Origin: Lycium barbarum | Taxonomy: Eukaryota > Streptophyta > Magnoliopsida > Solanales > Solanaceae | Direction: 5' to 3' | Assembly: GCF_019175385.1 (NCBI RefSeq) | Contig: NC_083348.1 | Location: forward strand, 49,250,950-49,314,949 | Length of the DNA: 64,000 nucleotides | Program-made: the position numbers and the translations under genes | Shown here: one piece after another, positions 10,481 to 21,519 of the stretch | Position numbering within the stretch: position 1 is the first letter of the stretch | How the letters are laid out: each line of letters opens with the position of its first letter | Notes under the pieces: model-generated | What the model was told of the DNA's origin: nothing | The model's input: only the letters and a program-made list of their open reading frames with translations | Database searches by the model: none

Positions 10481-10650
10481 AGATGACACTGCTGTATCTT
10501 GAACAGTAATTCCTGCATCACCTGAACCTAACAACCGAACTCCAAGGCTAGTTAATTGACGAACTTTGCGGACTATCTCCCTTTTCTGTGGTTGTACATA
10601 TGACAGGCTACCTGTGGATTTATGACTAAGAGCATCAACTATTGCATTAG
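10481..10650 (-). pseudogene. Element D pol, RNase H-integrase linker (distal part)
   Basis: On the minus strand this continues the pol reading that ends at 13219: the A-N-A-I-V-D-A-L-S motif is split by solo LTR S1, with ATTAG duplicated on each side. The text then runs through the RNase H-integrase linker (GSLSYVQPQKREIVRKV) to GITVQDTAVSS and is cut at 10481 by the end of the A2 LTR. The rest of D's integrase and its 3' LTR are not in the window. Confidence 0.85.
10646..10650. other. Target-site duplication ATTAG, left of S1
   Basis: ATTAG directly before TGTTATATCC; repeated at 13214-13218. Confidence 0.95.
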
Positions 10651-10920
10651 TGTTATATCCCGTATTTTGCACATTCGGATATTTCAAGATAATCGTGATA
10701 GGTTAAGGCAAGGCTACTTTTTCCGATTTTATTTAGTGCACAAGTTGTTTATTAGTGGTATGGAAATATTGAGAAAGGCTAGGGGTAAAAAGGGGAAAAT
10801 TCAAGAAGGTTCATGCCAATAGCTACAAGTGGTCGTGTGGCTATGTGGGTCCCACCCATGGCTTGGCCAATTAACTCAAGCCATGAGTGGGGGCATGTGT
10901 CCACCTTATATTTTTAGGAG

Positions 10921-10950
10921 CTATATATATATATATATATATATATATAG
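10921..10950. repeat. (TA)n microsatellite in S1
   Basis: About 14 TA units, directly upstream of the presumed transcribed part of the LTR. Confidence 0.9.
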
Positions 10951-11740
10951 ATAGTGATGACAACTACAAGACATATTCATCTTCACAACTCAAGAAACTT
11001 GGAGAAACTTCAAGAAAAAGAGGAGCCATATTCGGCCATGGGTAGCCGAATTTGAGGCCATAAAAGTTGATCAAAAAAAATAATTTTATTCTAGTATTTC
11101 AACCAATTGGAAGGCCCTTATTAACGTGGAGTAGTTGTTGGAGCAAGCAAAGCATTCATTTGTGCAATTTACCAACCCTAGCCAAGTTGAGAAGTGAAAG
11201 GGTAAAGGTAAGGTTTAATCTCCTTTTCTATGTGATAGGGATGGTTTGTGAGTGTTGTAGTATGTAGAAATGGATGAAATTCATGAAATATGTGTGTGTG
11301 GTTGTGGCCGTGTAGGGGCTGCCTTGGTAAGATGTGATGAAGTGATTTTATTTAATATTTTTGGTTGTTGTTGTTGTGGATTCCATGATGAAAATGAAGT
11401 TGTAATCGTTGTGGGTTGTTGTAGAAGTTAATGTGACGTTAGTATGGTTTCTTATGTTTTCATGAATGATGTTGTTAACGTGTGGTTGTTGGTATAATTC
11501 ATGAACTTGGAAGCGAGGAATGTGTTGTTGTTGTTTTTATTGAGTTTGGAAGATTGTAAGTTGGGTTGTTGTGGTTAACTTGAAGGTAAATGAAATGTTG
11601 TCGAATTATGTAGCAAGGGTTGTTAACGTTAGAATGCATTTTGAATTAATAGTTGAAGTTGTTAATGTGGTTGTTGGTATTGTTGTTGATGATTTGGCCG
11701 AGTTGAATTCTCGGGGTTGGTTGAATTTACAGGGGAAATG

Positions 11741-11758
11741 CTGCCCAAATTTCTGTAG
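11741..11758. promoter_or_regulatory. Decayed CTGCCGAAATTTCGGCAG block (S1)
   Basis: CTGCCCAAATTTCTGTAG preceded by TTACAGGGGAAATG; the context matches the perfect copy in S2 at 56715-56732. Confidence 0.55.
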
Positions 11759-12379
11759 GAGAATTGCTAGCTTGGAATCGTATTCCTAAATACCTATAGC
11801 TAATGTTTGCTATCTTCTAACGTTGTTGTAGATCTTGGGAAAGCCGAGACTTAAGTTTGAATTAGCTTAGGAAGCAGACAAGGTATGTAAGGCTTACCCT
11901 TTCTTTCTTTTGGCATGTCCTAGAGCTAAGTAAGGTATGACACGCACCTTGGGGTAACTCTATTCTTTAATTCCGAGCTTATTTACGATTCTTATTCACT
12001 TCTTGACATGAGTATACTTAATATAATCGAGCTTATTGTATGATTGAATAACGAGCAAAGCATAAAGAGTTCCTGTTCCTAAAAGGGTTCTATAAGGATT
12101 AATGTCCCTAACTTTCATAGGCGGTCTCGGATTGCTTTGAAACGTTCATAGAGGTTTCTGTAATGAATAACGTCCATAACTTTCTTATGCTAACTCGGAT
12201 TGACTCGAAATGTGTTTATGATCCTTCAAGTGTCGATTAGTGTACTTACCTATTGAGTCCAAAAAAATTGATTTATATGCATATGGTTTCTCACTACTCT
12301 GCTCGTGCATGCTGTCAATACTTCCTTCACTGAGTCTCGGGCCAAGACACGTTCTCGTGCGTACTCCACTGCATTGTTC

Positions 12380-12630
12380 ACCGAGTCCCTCACTAGAGGG
12401 CCGGGACACGTTATATGTATATGTATATGATGATATGATGACATGACGATATGATGATACGGGGATGGCGGCCAGGACGGCCTATGATGACTTTATTCAC
12501 AGAGTCCCTCACTAGAGGGCCGGGACACGTTATATATATATGATACATGATGTTGGCATGCATGATTTTATCTATCGAGGCCCTCACTAGAGGGCCGGGA
12601 CACGTTATATATATATATATATATATGATA
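12380..12630. repeat. S-family minisatellite (S1)
   Basis: Three irregularly spaced units around 12380, 12498 and 12575 with core GTCCCTCACTAGAGGGCCGG and a following ACACGTTATAT. The core itself is an inverted repeat (CCCTC ACTA GAGGG). Spacers are TA-rich. Confidence 0.8.
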
Positions 12631-12754
12631 TATGATATGTATGATTTTCATTTCATAAGGCAAGTGTATTGATGTTTTGAACAGTCATAATTGTTTCTGG
12701 TAAATCTCCATTTTAGTTATGATCCTCTTTACTGTATTTCATGCCTTACATGCT

Positions 12755-12773
12755 CAGTACATATTCCGTACTG
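12755..12773 (+). promoter_or_regulatory. CAGTAC/GTACTG hairpin (S1)
   Basis: CAGTAC (12755-12760) and GTACTG (12768-12773) around ATATTCC; followed by GGCTGCGTTTCATGCC. Confidence 0.7.
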
Positions 12774-13213
12774 ACCCCCTTTCTTCGGGCGGCTGCGTTT
12801 CATGCCGCGCGGGTGTATACAGATGAGTAGAGGGTATTGCTAGAAGATGATTCAGCTGGATTGACGAGCTCCATTTCTTTCCGGAGTATTGCCGAGTCAG
12901 AGTATCTACGTTATGGTATATAGCATGTTAGAGACTTTGCAGACGGAGTCACGTATATAGGATGTCAGTCTTGTAAGCGGCTCTGCAAGCCGACGTACCA
13001 TTATGCATTATGTTACAAATTCCATATGATTACAAATTTTACTTGACTTGAGAACGGCGAAAAGAATGGTTTTGACAAGTTTTTATTATGCATTTCATTT
13101 CGTAACTTAAGAGTCTAGTGAGGTTATGAACATAACGGGAACTAACGGGGTTCGCTCGGCTCTGAGTATGGGGTCGGGTGCCCATCATGCCCTATCAAGA
13201 TTAGGGTGTGACA

Positions 13214-13218
13214 ATTAG
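13214..13218. other. Target-site duplication ATTAG, right of S1
   Basis: Second copy of the ATTAG at 10646-10650. Confidence 0.95.
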
Positions 13219-14640
13219 CCTCTCAAGGATGGTAAGGAATATCAACGTTGTAATCTTTCAGCAACTCTAGCCATCGCCTCTGACGTAAAATCAAGTCCTT
13301 CTACTTAAAGATATACTGGAGGCTCTTATGATTAGTATAGATATCAACATGGACACCATATAAGTAGTGTATCCACATCTTCAAGGCATAGATCACTGCA
13401 GCTAACTCAAGATCATGGGTTGGATAATTCTTCTCGTGCTTTTTCAGCTGTCTAGAAGCATAAGCGACAACCTTGCTGTGCTGCATTAATACACAGCCCA
13501 AACCAATACCTGAAGCATCACAAGATATCACATAGCCGTCTGTTCCCTCTGGAATAGTCAAGACGGGTGCTGAGGTCAACTTGTCCTTCAGTATCTGAAA
13601 ACTCTGCTCACAAGCATCCGTCCACTGGAACTTAGCTGATTTCTGAGTCAGCTTGGTCAATGTAGCTGAAAGGGACGAGAATCCTTCCACGAACCTTCTA
13701 TAATATCCTGCTAGGCCCAAGAAACTACGTATCTCTATTGGTGTCGTGAGCCTCGACCAATTCTTCATAGCTTCAATTTTTTGAGTATCCACTGTAATGC
13801 CTTCATCTGAAATAATATGACCAAGAAAAGCCACAGAGTTCAACCAAAACTCACATTTGGAAAACATCGCATATAATTCTCTATCTCGAAGAATTCTAAC
13901 CATTACACGTAGATGATCCGTATTCTCAACCTCTGATGGTGAGTAAAGCAGAATATCATCTATAAACACAATCACGAACAAATCTAAGAAAGGTCTAAAT
14001 ACACGATTCATCAAGTCAATGAATACAACTGGAGCATTAGTTAACCGAAATGACATAACCTGAAACTCATAGTGCCCATATCTAGTCCTGAATGTCGTCT
14101 TCGGAATGTCTTCCTCTTTCACCCTAACCTGATGATATCCCGATCACAAATCTATCTTCGAGAAATATTTAGCACCCTGCAGCTGATCAAATAAATCATC
14201 AATCCTCGAAAGCGGATACTTATTCTTTGCAGTCACTTTATTCAATTGCTTGTAATCAATACATATTCGCAAAGAGCCATCCTTCTTTCTTACAAATAAC
14301 ACTGGCACTCCCTACGGTGATGTACTGGGCCTAATAAAGTCTTTCTCGAGTAAATCCCGCATTGTTCCTTCAATGGTTTCAACTCCGCAGGTGCCATTCT
14401 ATAAGGAGAAATAGATATGGGCTGAGTATCTGGCAATAGATCAATGGTAAAATCAATCTCCCTTTCCGGCGAAATGCCTGGAAGCTCATCTGGAAACACC
14501 TCTGGAAGCTCATTGACCACGGGAACAGATTGAAGGGTCGGTGACTCTTCTTGCACATCCTGGACCCGAACTAGGTGATAAATATAATCTTTCCTGATCA
14601 TCTTTCATGCCTTAAGGTAGGAAATAAACCTACTCCTCGG
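13219..14640 (-). pseudogene. Element D reverse transcriptase and RNase H (proximal part)
   Basis: Minus-strand pol of a family I chromovirus. It contains the RT start (ELPEVFPDELPGISPEREID), the palm with an intact catalytic F-I-D-D box (aspartates at about 13955-13960), [22 protein letters not shown] and RNase H ([24 protein letters not shown]). RT is interrupted by a frameshift and stops between about 14122 and 14290. A TAG at 13301-13303 falls on the same glutamine codon as the TAG at 6327-6329 in A2, and another stop follows in the H-P-G motif next to S1. Not functional. Confidence 0.9.
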
Positions 14641-15060
14641 CGAAGCAACATTACCCTTCCACTCTAGGACTGGCTCATCGAGAAACTGGAATTGAACTAT
14701 CTTTGTTCTACAATCAACATTAGCATAACAAGAAGACAATCAATCCATGCTCATAATAACATCGAAATCAATCATGTCTAACTCAATCAAATCTGCTAGG
14801 GTATGGCAGTCACAAACTATCACTACACAGCCTCGATATAATCACCTAGCTATAACTGGATCACCAACTGGCATAGATACCTCAAACAGTTCAATCAATT
14901 CAGGCTCTATCCCAAGCTTGCCAGCAACAAATTGAGTAACATATGATAAGATGGAACCTAGATCAATCAGTGTGTATACATCATAGGAGGAAACTAATAA
15001 TATACTTGTGACAACATCAGGAGACGACTCACGATCCTGTCCACCAGCTAAGGCATAAAC
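14641..15060 (-). pseudogene. Element D aspartic protease remnant
   Basis: Retropepsin-like segment between gag and RT. The active-site region reads L-I-D-L-G-S-I-L-S-Y-V, close to the family's L-I-D-P-G-S form, so the catalytic aspartate is kept while the neighbouring residue has changed. A later I-M-S-M-D stretch corresponds to the family's second glycine-rich strand and is followed by a stop. Several stops break the reading. Confidence 0.7.
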
Positions 15061-15972
15061 GTGGTGTTAAGGCCCACTCGAACTAGATACTTCACTTCCC
15101 TCTACCTCGTCCTGCTGAAGTCTGCAAACCTTGCCCTGGAAGGTGTACAAATAAAGAAGAACCAGCTATAGACCCTGTAGGCTGAACGATGCCTGCACCA
15201 CCCCTCATCGGATATTCCCTCATCTTATGGCTTGGCTGACCACAAGAATAACAAGCATACGATCCCAGTCGACACTTTCCAGCGTGTAATTTACCACACT
15301 GGGCACACTGTGGCAAAGGTGGTCTCACCTGTCCTAACTCTGGTCTGTACTGAGAACCTGGAGTTCTATAACTCTGACCTACTCCGGAATAAGAAGACCG
15401 ACCAAATCTCTGGACTGAAAATCATGGAGGTGCACTCCCTGCTGAATGGAATGGATACTAGGAATACTACTGTCTCTGTCCTCCCCTGAACTCTTCAACA
15501 ATGTCTGATACAACTACACTGCAACATCACAGAGCCTATAAGAAGCCAGCTCCACTGACACGACCTTATCAGCGTGCATAACCCTTAAAGTCCTCTGTAT
15601 ACTATCAATAAAGTCCTGAGGATCTATATTTTGCTTCAACATAGAAAACATTGGTGGATCTAACCAAAGAAATGTCGTAACTCTCGCACTACCAGCTCAG
15701 TCTACCTGATCAACACCAACTCCCTAACGCTGAACTTGAGTAGCTACCAATCTGGTCAATAGCTGTATAGCAGCCCGCATATACTGGCCCGGAGCATCTG
15801 GCTGAGGAATTGGGGGCACTAGGGCAGGTGCTTGAGGTAGGGTATGCGAAGTCTGAGGTGGGATATCACTCTGAGACTCGCCCCGATCCCTGATAGCTCG
15901 CTAAGTACGGCTAGTGGCCTCACCCGTCACTCCCTTGCCCTTCTGGGCAGCTGTAGCTTTCTTCCGATGCAT
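15061..15972 (-). pseudogene. Element D gag remnant with zinc-knuckle region
   Basis: Gag, the structural RNA-binding protein of the particle. The likely start is the ATG at 15970-15972 (MHRKKATAAQK). The central gag domain is recognisable (FLWLDPPMF, DPQDFIDSIQRTLRVM, VELASYRL) but its second half is deleted or scrambled. The C-terminal zinc-finger region (15092-15328) has a C-A-Q-C-G-K-L-H-A-G-K-C segment and a CCHC knuckle reading C-Y-S-C-G-Q-P-S-H-K-M-R-E-Y, where the last cysteine has become tyrosine. Several in-frame stops are present. Confidence 0.8.
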
Positions 15973-16056
15973 CGCTGAAATCAAAATAAATTATTAAAAG
16001 GCGAATTCTTACCACATGGCTTTATCGCACGATCTAAGAGAGAAAAAATGACAATT

Positions 16057-16123
16057 TCCTAAATGTCCTGCAGTTTCCTGTTTATAAGTATAGTGCACGA
16101 CACACCCATAAATAGGACTCTAC
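16057..16123 (-). promoter_or_regulatory. Element D 5' leader conserved block
   Basis: On the minus strand: GTAGAGTCCTATTTATGGGT, then AAACAGGA..CTGCAGGACATTTAGGAAAT. The same block stands at the same distance from the primer site in L (46901-46966) and in shorter form in C and B. This is untranslated leader between primer site and gag. Confidence 0.75.
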
Positions 16124-16152
16124 TAGACACGGTCTGTAGACAACCCTAGGAT

Positions 16153-16170
16153 GGAACCGCGCTGCTACCA
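16153..16170 (-). other. Primer-binding site of D (degenerate)
   Basis: Minus strand TGGTAGCAGCGCGGTTCC, directly inside the LTR end after GAAG. It resembles the initiator-methionine tRNA complement TGGTATCAGAGC with substitutions. Confidence 0.7.
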
Positions 16171-16174
16171 CTTC

Positions 16175-16324
16175 TGTCACGACCCAACTGATGAGTCATA
16201 ATGAATGCCTGACCTCTATTGACCAAGCACCCTTTTACTCGTATCCGAACATCACTGTATAACTGGGTGGCCCATGACTTGTATCTGAAACCTGCTGACT
16301 CATTCAAGGACAACATCAAGAAAT
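16175..16324 (-). mobile_element. Truncated 5' LTR end of element D
   Basis: On the minus strand the segment ends GGGTCGTGACA at 16175, the LTR end adjoining the primer site. Only about 150 bp remain before the sequence changes to the leader of the oppositely oriented element C. Confidence 0.65.
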
Positions 16325-16585
16325 ATGCATCAAGAGCTCTAGGTTACCTGATCTATTATACAAGTGTCTAGTAGAGTCTCATGGATCGGTACGATGAGCT
16401 CCGAAGTTTTCTGCGAGAGGCTATAGGACATTTAGGAAATCTCGCTTTCTTTTAATCTTTCATGCTATTTTATTCTAATTGGTATTTGGAAAAATTAAAT
16501 TGTCATCTGTCTCTTATCCATTCTCTCACAGATAGTGAGGACTCGAGATACTATCACCCAAGGTCAGGCACAAGAGCCAACAGCT
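16325..16585 (+). promoter_or_regulatory. Element C primer-site remnant and leader
   Basis: TGCATCAAGAGCTCTAGGTT aligns with the primer site of B (TCGTATCAGAGCCCTAGGTT), so C's interior begins here although its 5' LTR is missing. The conserved leader block GTAGAGTCT...GACATTTAGGAAAT lies at 16371-16440 and includes GGATCGGTACGATGAGCTCC, also found in B. Confidence 0.7.
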
Positions 16586-17523
16586 ATGGCTGGCATCAGA
16601 GGGCGAGCGACAACCAGAGGGCGTGGCAGAGCTAGAGGCCATGGGGCTACCCCAGCCAGTAGCAGGGCTCCCGTGGTAGGACAGCGATTCGAGAGATCTC
16701 GTCTTACGAGCCTGAGTATCAGCATGATCGAGGCAAGGTAGCAGAGGATGGTGTGGCCCCAGTACGGACACAGCCCGAGGTTACTTCTGATCAGGATATG
16801 CATGACAATATGTCCAGAGTCTTACTTCATAAAGATACCCAGTAGGCTACAGCTGGTGTTACTACTCCTGGCGGAAGTTCACAGACCAGAGTTGGGGCGC
16901 AGACCACTGAGCAGAGACCTACTCGGGTAGCACACCCCACTGCAGCTATGGCTCATAATATTGATGCGATACCCGCTCTTGGTGATGATCTTAGGCCCAT
17001 GGAGGGGGTTGTTATAACCGTGTCTGATCGGGATCTTGTTGGGAGGTTCAGGAAATTAGAGTCGCCGAGGCTTTCAGGTACTTCTTCTGAGGATGCTTAC
17101 GAGTTCATCCTGGATATGCATGAGTTGCTGCATAGGATGGTAATCGTGGAGACAAATGGAGTTGACTACATGTCCTGCCAGTTTCGCGGCGATGCGAAGA
17201 CTTGGTGGAGGTATTTTGTTTCTTGCAGACTAGAGGGTTCCCCTCTCCTGACTTGGACTCAATTCTATCGGGCCTTCCTTGAAAAGTATGTGCCATGGTC
17301 TTTGAGAGAAACACGTGGGGAGGATTTTCTACATCTTCAGTAGAGAGGTATGTTGGTGGAGGCCTATTTACTCGCTATCAGTATCTGGCCCATTATTCCA
17401 CTCATTTGATCCCTATTGAGGCTAACATGATCAGGCATTTTGTTAGTGGGCTAGTCTGTTCTCTTCTGATTCCGTGCCTTCAGATAGAGGCTATGGGGGC
17501 TTCCTTCTAGTCCATCGTCGAGC
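16586..17523 (+). pseudogene. Element C gag remnant
   Basis: Family II gag. The start ATG at 16586 opens an arginine/glycine-rich N-terminus (MAGIRGRATTRGRGRARG). A frame change follows, then the central gag domain (FRKLESPRLSGTSSEDAYEF, GDAKTWWRYFV, PLLTWTQFYRAFLEKYVP), broken by a TAG at 17341-17343 where a glutamine is expected. It continues in another frame to about 17510. It shows at least one frameshift and two stops. Confidence 0.82.
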
Positions 17524-18444
17524 ATGCTTCTTTTGTTAACGGCGCTTAGGCTCGTGCTTCTGATGGTGGTGACAAGAGACCGTGTCAGACTGGGAGTTAT
17601 GGTGGTTCTGGTACGAGAGCCATCGGTCAGTCATCTAGGTAGTACAATCCATATTTCGGCTGCCCTATGCATTCATCCTTGTAGGCTTCCCCCCAGCGAG
17701 CCACCCAGACAGAGAGCTCCCGAGAGTTTATTTTCTCGACAAGTAGACAGGGTTGTTTCATCCGGGTCTTCAGCTTTAGTTTATCATCCTTTAACTTCTT
17801 TAACCTGTTATTCTTATGGAGAGGTTGGGCTTGTTTCTAGGAGATTTCCCCGACCCAGGCGAGATTATTATCCACCGAGGACTCCGACATCATCTCGTCA
17901 TCGAGGTGGTGCTGCTCAGAGGGGCAGTGCTCAGTCAGGCCGTGGTGGTTCTCATTGTTCTAGAAGTGGATCCCATGCAGTTAGAGGTAGTTCCCAGGGT
18001 GTGAGAAGGGGATCTCAGACTGGACGTAGTGGGCCCCATTGTTACTCACTTCCGGATAGGTCCGAGGCAGAGGCCTCAGATACTGTGATTTCAGGTACCA
18101 TTTATGTCCGTCATAGAGTAGTATCTGTGTTGTTTGATCCTGGATCCACTTATTCATATATATCTTCATATCATGTCGTTGGTTGGGATTTTCCTTGCGA
18201 TACCATAGATATACCTATTCATGTGTCTACTCCGGTTGGAGATTTTGTTATTGTCGATCAAGTTTATCTGTCATGTTTGGTTACTTTTATGGGGTATGAC
18301 ACTTGGGTAGATTTGATAATTCATGATATGGTGGACTTTTATATTATCTTAGGTATGTCCTGGCTTTCTCCTTATCACGCGATCTTGGACTGTCACGCCA
18401 AGACTGTTACCTTAGCCATGTCGGGCATGCCAAGGCTAGAGTAG
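17524..18444 (+). pseudogene. Element C gag C-terminus and aspartic protease
   Basis: One long reading joins the nucleocapsid-like end of gag to protease. The zinc knuckle has decayed: at 17806-17850 it reads C-Y-S-Y-G-E-V-G-L-V-S-R-R-F, keeping one of four metal ligands. Next come arginine/glycine/serine repeats (SGRGGSH, RSGSHAVRG) at about 17920-18040. Protease then shows the active site LFDPGSTYSYIS (about 18129-18164) and IILGMSWLSPYHAILDCHA. The stop at 18442 falls where W of the family L-E-W-R-G motif is expected (compare 42460-42475 in B). Confidence 0.82.
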
Positions 18445-19959
18445 AGGGGTACTCCTAGTCCCGCTCCGAAGAAGATCATTTCCTTCCTTTAGACGAAGAA
18501 GTTATTAAATAATAGGTGTTTAGCCTATCTGGCTCATGTTCATGACACGACTGTTGCATCTCCACCCCTTTAGTCCATTCCTATTGTGAGCGAGTTTGCG
18601 GAGGTATTCCCGTCGGATCTACCGGGTTTGTCACCTGATCGCGACATTGATTTCTATATTGACTTGGATCCAGGCACTCGCCCTATTTCTATTTTGCCAT
18701 ATCGGATGGCACCTACCGAGTTGAGAGAGCTTAAGGAGCAGTTACAAGATTTATTGAGCAAGGGGTTCATTAGACCAAGTGTCTCCCCTTGGGGTGCTCC
18801 TGTGTTATTTGTGAAGAAGAAAGATGGGACCATGAGGATGTGCATTGATTATCGCCAGCTGAACAAGGTTACTATTTGGAACAAGTGCCTGATGCCTCAT
18901 ATTGATGATCTATTTGACTAGCTTCAGGGTGCTTCAGTGTTTTCGAAGATTGATTTCCGTTCAGGCTACCACCAGCTGAAGATCAGGGCGGAGGATATTT
19001 CGAACACAGCCTTTCGAACGAGATATGGCCACTATGAGTTTCTAGTGATATATTTTCGGTTTACCAATGCCCCGGCTGCCTTTATGACTTTGATGAATGG
19101 ATTCTTAAGGCCATTCTTTGATTCCTTCGTGATTGTGTTTATTGATGATATCTTGGTATATTCTAAGAGTAGAGAGGAGCATGAGGGCCATTTTAGTTCT
19201 GTTTGTGGGTTGTTGAAGAAGCATAGCCTGTTTGCTAAGTTTTTTAAGTGTGAGTTCTGGTTGGAGTCTGTGGCATTCTTGGGCCATGTTGTGTCCAAGG
19301 ATAGGATTATGGTGGACCCACAGAAGATTGAGGTTGTGAGGGGTTGGACGAGGCCCACTACTATTACTGAGGTTCGTAGTTTTATTGGTTTGACCAGCTA
19401 TTACCGTCGCTTTGTGAAGGGTTTTGCTGCCATTGCTTCATCCTTGACCAGACTGACTCAGAAGGATGTTCCCTTCCAGTGGTCAGATGATTGTGAGGAG
19501 AGCTTTCAAAAGCTCAAGCTACTTTTGACTTTAGCCCCGATCTTTGCATTACCCATGGAGGGTAAGGATTTCGTGGTCTATTGTGATGGCCCCCGTATGG
19601 GTTTGGGTGTTGTGTTGATACAGGAGGGTAGAGTGATAGCTTATGCTTCCCGTCAGTTGAAGAGTCATGAGAAAAATTACCCTACCCATGATTTGAAGTT
19701 GTTGGCCGTGGTCTTTGCTTTGAAGATCTTGAGGCATTATTTGTACGGTGTCCACTGTGAGGTTTTCACCGATCACCGTAGTCTTCAGAATATGTTTACC
19801 CAGAGAGATCTTAATTCCAATCAGCGCCGATGGATGGAGCTCCGAAAGGACTATGACATCTCTTTTCTTTATCATCCCGGGAAAGCCAATGTGGTGGCTG
19901 ATGCCTTGAGTCGTAAGGCGGTAAGTATGGGGAGTCTAGCTCATTTGATTACTTTCTAG
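18445..19959 (+). pseudogene. Element C reverse transcriptase and RNase H
   Basis: RT starts around 18586 ([20 protein letters not shown]) with [36 protein letters not shown] and [14 protein letters not shown] at 18919 replaces an expected glutamine. From 18937 the reading is open for about 340 codons: [13 protein letters not shown], the intact catalytic F-I-D-D box (19144-19149), [17 protein letters not shown], then RNase H ([38 protein letters not shown]) and [15 protein letters not shown]. It ends at a TAG (19957) where B reads a sense codon. In RNase H a CDAS-type motif has become C-D-G-P. Confidence 0.92.
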
Positions 19960-21500
19960 CATCTGTTGGCCATGGAGGTTCAGACTCTGGCCAACAGTTT
20001 TGTTCGCCTTGATATTCCAGTACCATGTATGATTTTGGCATGTGTAGAGGCGAGGTCGTCTTTGTTGGATCAGATCAGGACTCATCGGTTTGAGAATACT
20101 CAGTTGAGCAAGATTCGAGATAGAGTTTTAATGGGTGAGGCTAAGGAGGCCGTGATTGATTCTGAGGGCATTTTGAGGATTAAGAGACGCGTATGTATTC
20201 CTCGTGTTGGTGATTTGATTCAGTTAATTCTGTTTGAGGCTCATAGCTCTCGTTATTCCATTAATCCGGGGGCGACTAAGATGTACCGTGATTTAAGACA
20301 GCACTATTGGTGGCGTTGGATGAAGAGAGATATAGTTGATTTCGTGGGTAACTGTGGGAATTCTCAGCAGGTAAAGTATGAGCTCTAGTGACCCGGCGGT
20401 GTGCTTCAAAGGATGCCCATTCCCGAGTGGAACTGGGAAAGGATTACCACAGATTTTGATGTGGATCTTCCAAAAACCCTGGGAAAGTTTGATTCTATTT
20501 GGGTGATAGTTGATCGGTTGACTAAGTCTACTCACTTTGTTCCAGTTCAGGCTTCCTATACCGCGGAGAAGTTAGCCAAGTTGTACATTCAGGATATTAT
20601 AAGATTACATGGGGTTCCTATTTCTATTATATCTGATCAGGGTACTATCTTCACTTCCCGATTCTGGAGGTCTTTGCATGAGGAGTTGGGTACCCGATTG
20701 GATTTTAGTACATCTTTTCATGCCCAGACGGATGGCCAGTACGAGCGGACCATGCAGGTGCTCTAGGAGATGTTGAGAGCACGCATTATTGATTTTGGTG
20801 GTCATTGGGATCAGCAATTACCATTGGTAGATTTTGCGTGCAATAATAGCTATCATTTGAGTATTGGCATGGCGCCTTTTGAGGCTTTATATGGTAGGAG
20901 ATGTAGATCTCCAGTTGGCTGGTTTGATGGGTTCGAGACTCGACCTTGGAGTACAAATTTGTTGAGAGAGTCCCTTGATAGAGTGAGAGTTATTTAGGCC
21001 AAGCTTTTGGCAGCTCAGAGTCGGCAAAAGATGTATGCGGGCCGGAAGGTTCGGGATTTGGAGTTTGAGGTTGGTGACCAGGTTCTATTGATGGTTTCAC
21101 CCATGAAGGGTGTTATGAGGTTCGGGAAGAGGGGCAAGTTGAGCCCCAGGTATATTAGTCCATTTAAGATTGTTGACCGTGTGGGCGATGTAGCTTATGA
21201 GTTGGCATTGCCACCAGGCTTGCGGGAGTTCATCCGATTTTTCATGTTTCGATGCTGAAGAAGTACCATGCCGACGTTACCTACATTGTTCGTTGGGATT
21301 CGATATTACTTGATGAGCATTTGACCTATGAGGAGGAGCCTATTGCGATTTTGGATAGGCAGGTTAAGAAGTTGAGGTCGAAGGAGATTGCTTCTATGAA
21401 GGTGCAATGGAAGCATCGTCCTGTTGAAGAGGTTACTTAGGAGACTGAGTCTGACATGCGCAGTCGATATCACCAGTTGTTCGCTGATTCAGGTATTTCC
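19960..21500 (+). pseudogene. Element C integrase with chromodomain-like tail
   Basis: The zinc-binding part (AHSSRYSINPGATKMY...NCGNSQQVK) has lost its last cysteine to serine. The catalytic core retains D (TTDFD), D (ISDQGT) and E (YERT). Downstream are [40 protein letters not shown] and the chromodomain-like segment (EEEPIAILDRQV, RSKEIASMKVQWKHRPVEE). Stops at about 20386, 20764, 20995 and 21438, plus a frameshift near 21230, break the frame. Most stops fall on CAG, CGA or TGG codons preserved in B. Confidence 0.9.
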
Positions 21501-21519
21501 CTGTCCTTTTTCTTTCTTC

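Larger units (their letters stand above)
10651..13213 (+). mobile_element. Solo LTR S1
   Basis: Starts TGTTATATCCCG and ends GGGTGTGACA; flanked by 5-bp ATTAG duplications. No interior region, primer site or second LTR is present, so it is a solo LTR left by LTR-LTR recombination. It interrupts the antisense pol of D and removing it rejoins the reading. Inside are a (TA)n tract (10921-10950), a decayed CTGCCGAAATTTCGGCAG block (11741-11758), the GTCCCTCACTAGAGGG minisatellite (about 12380-12630) and the CAGTAC hairpin (12755-12773). S2 at 55321-58696 is the same family and about 0.8 kb longer. Confidence 0.95.
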
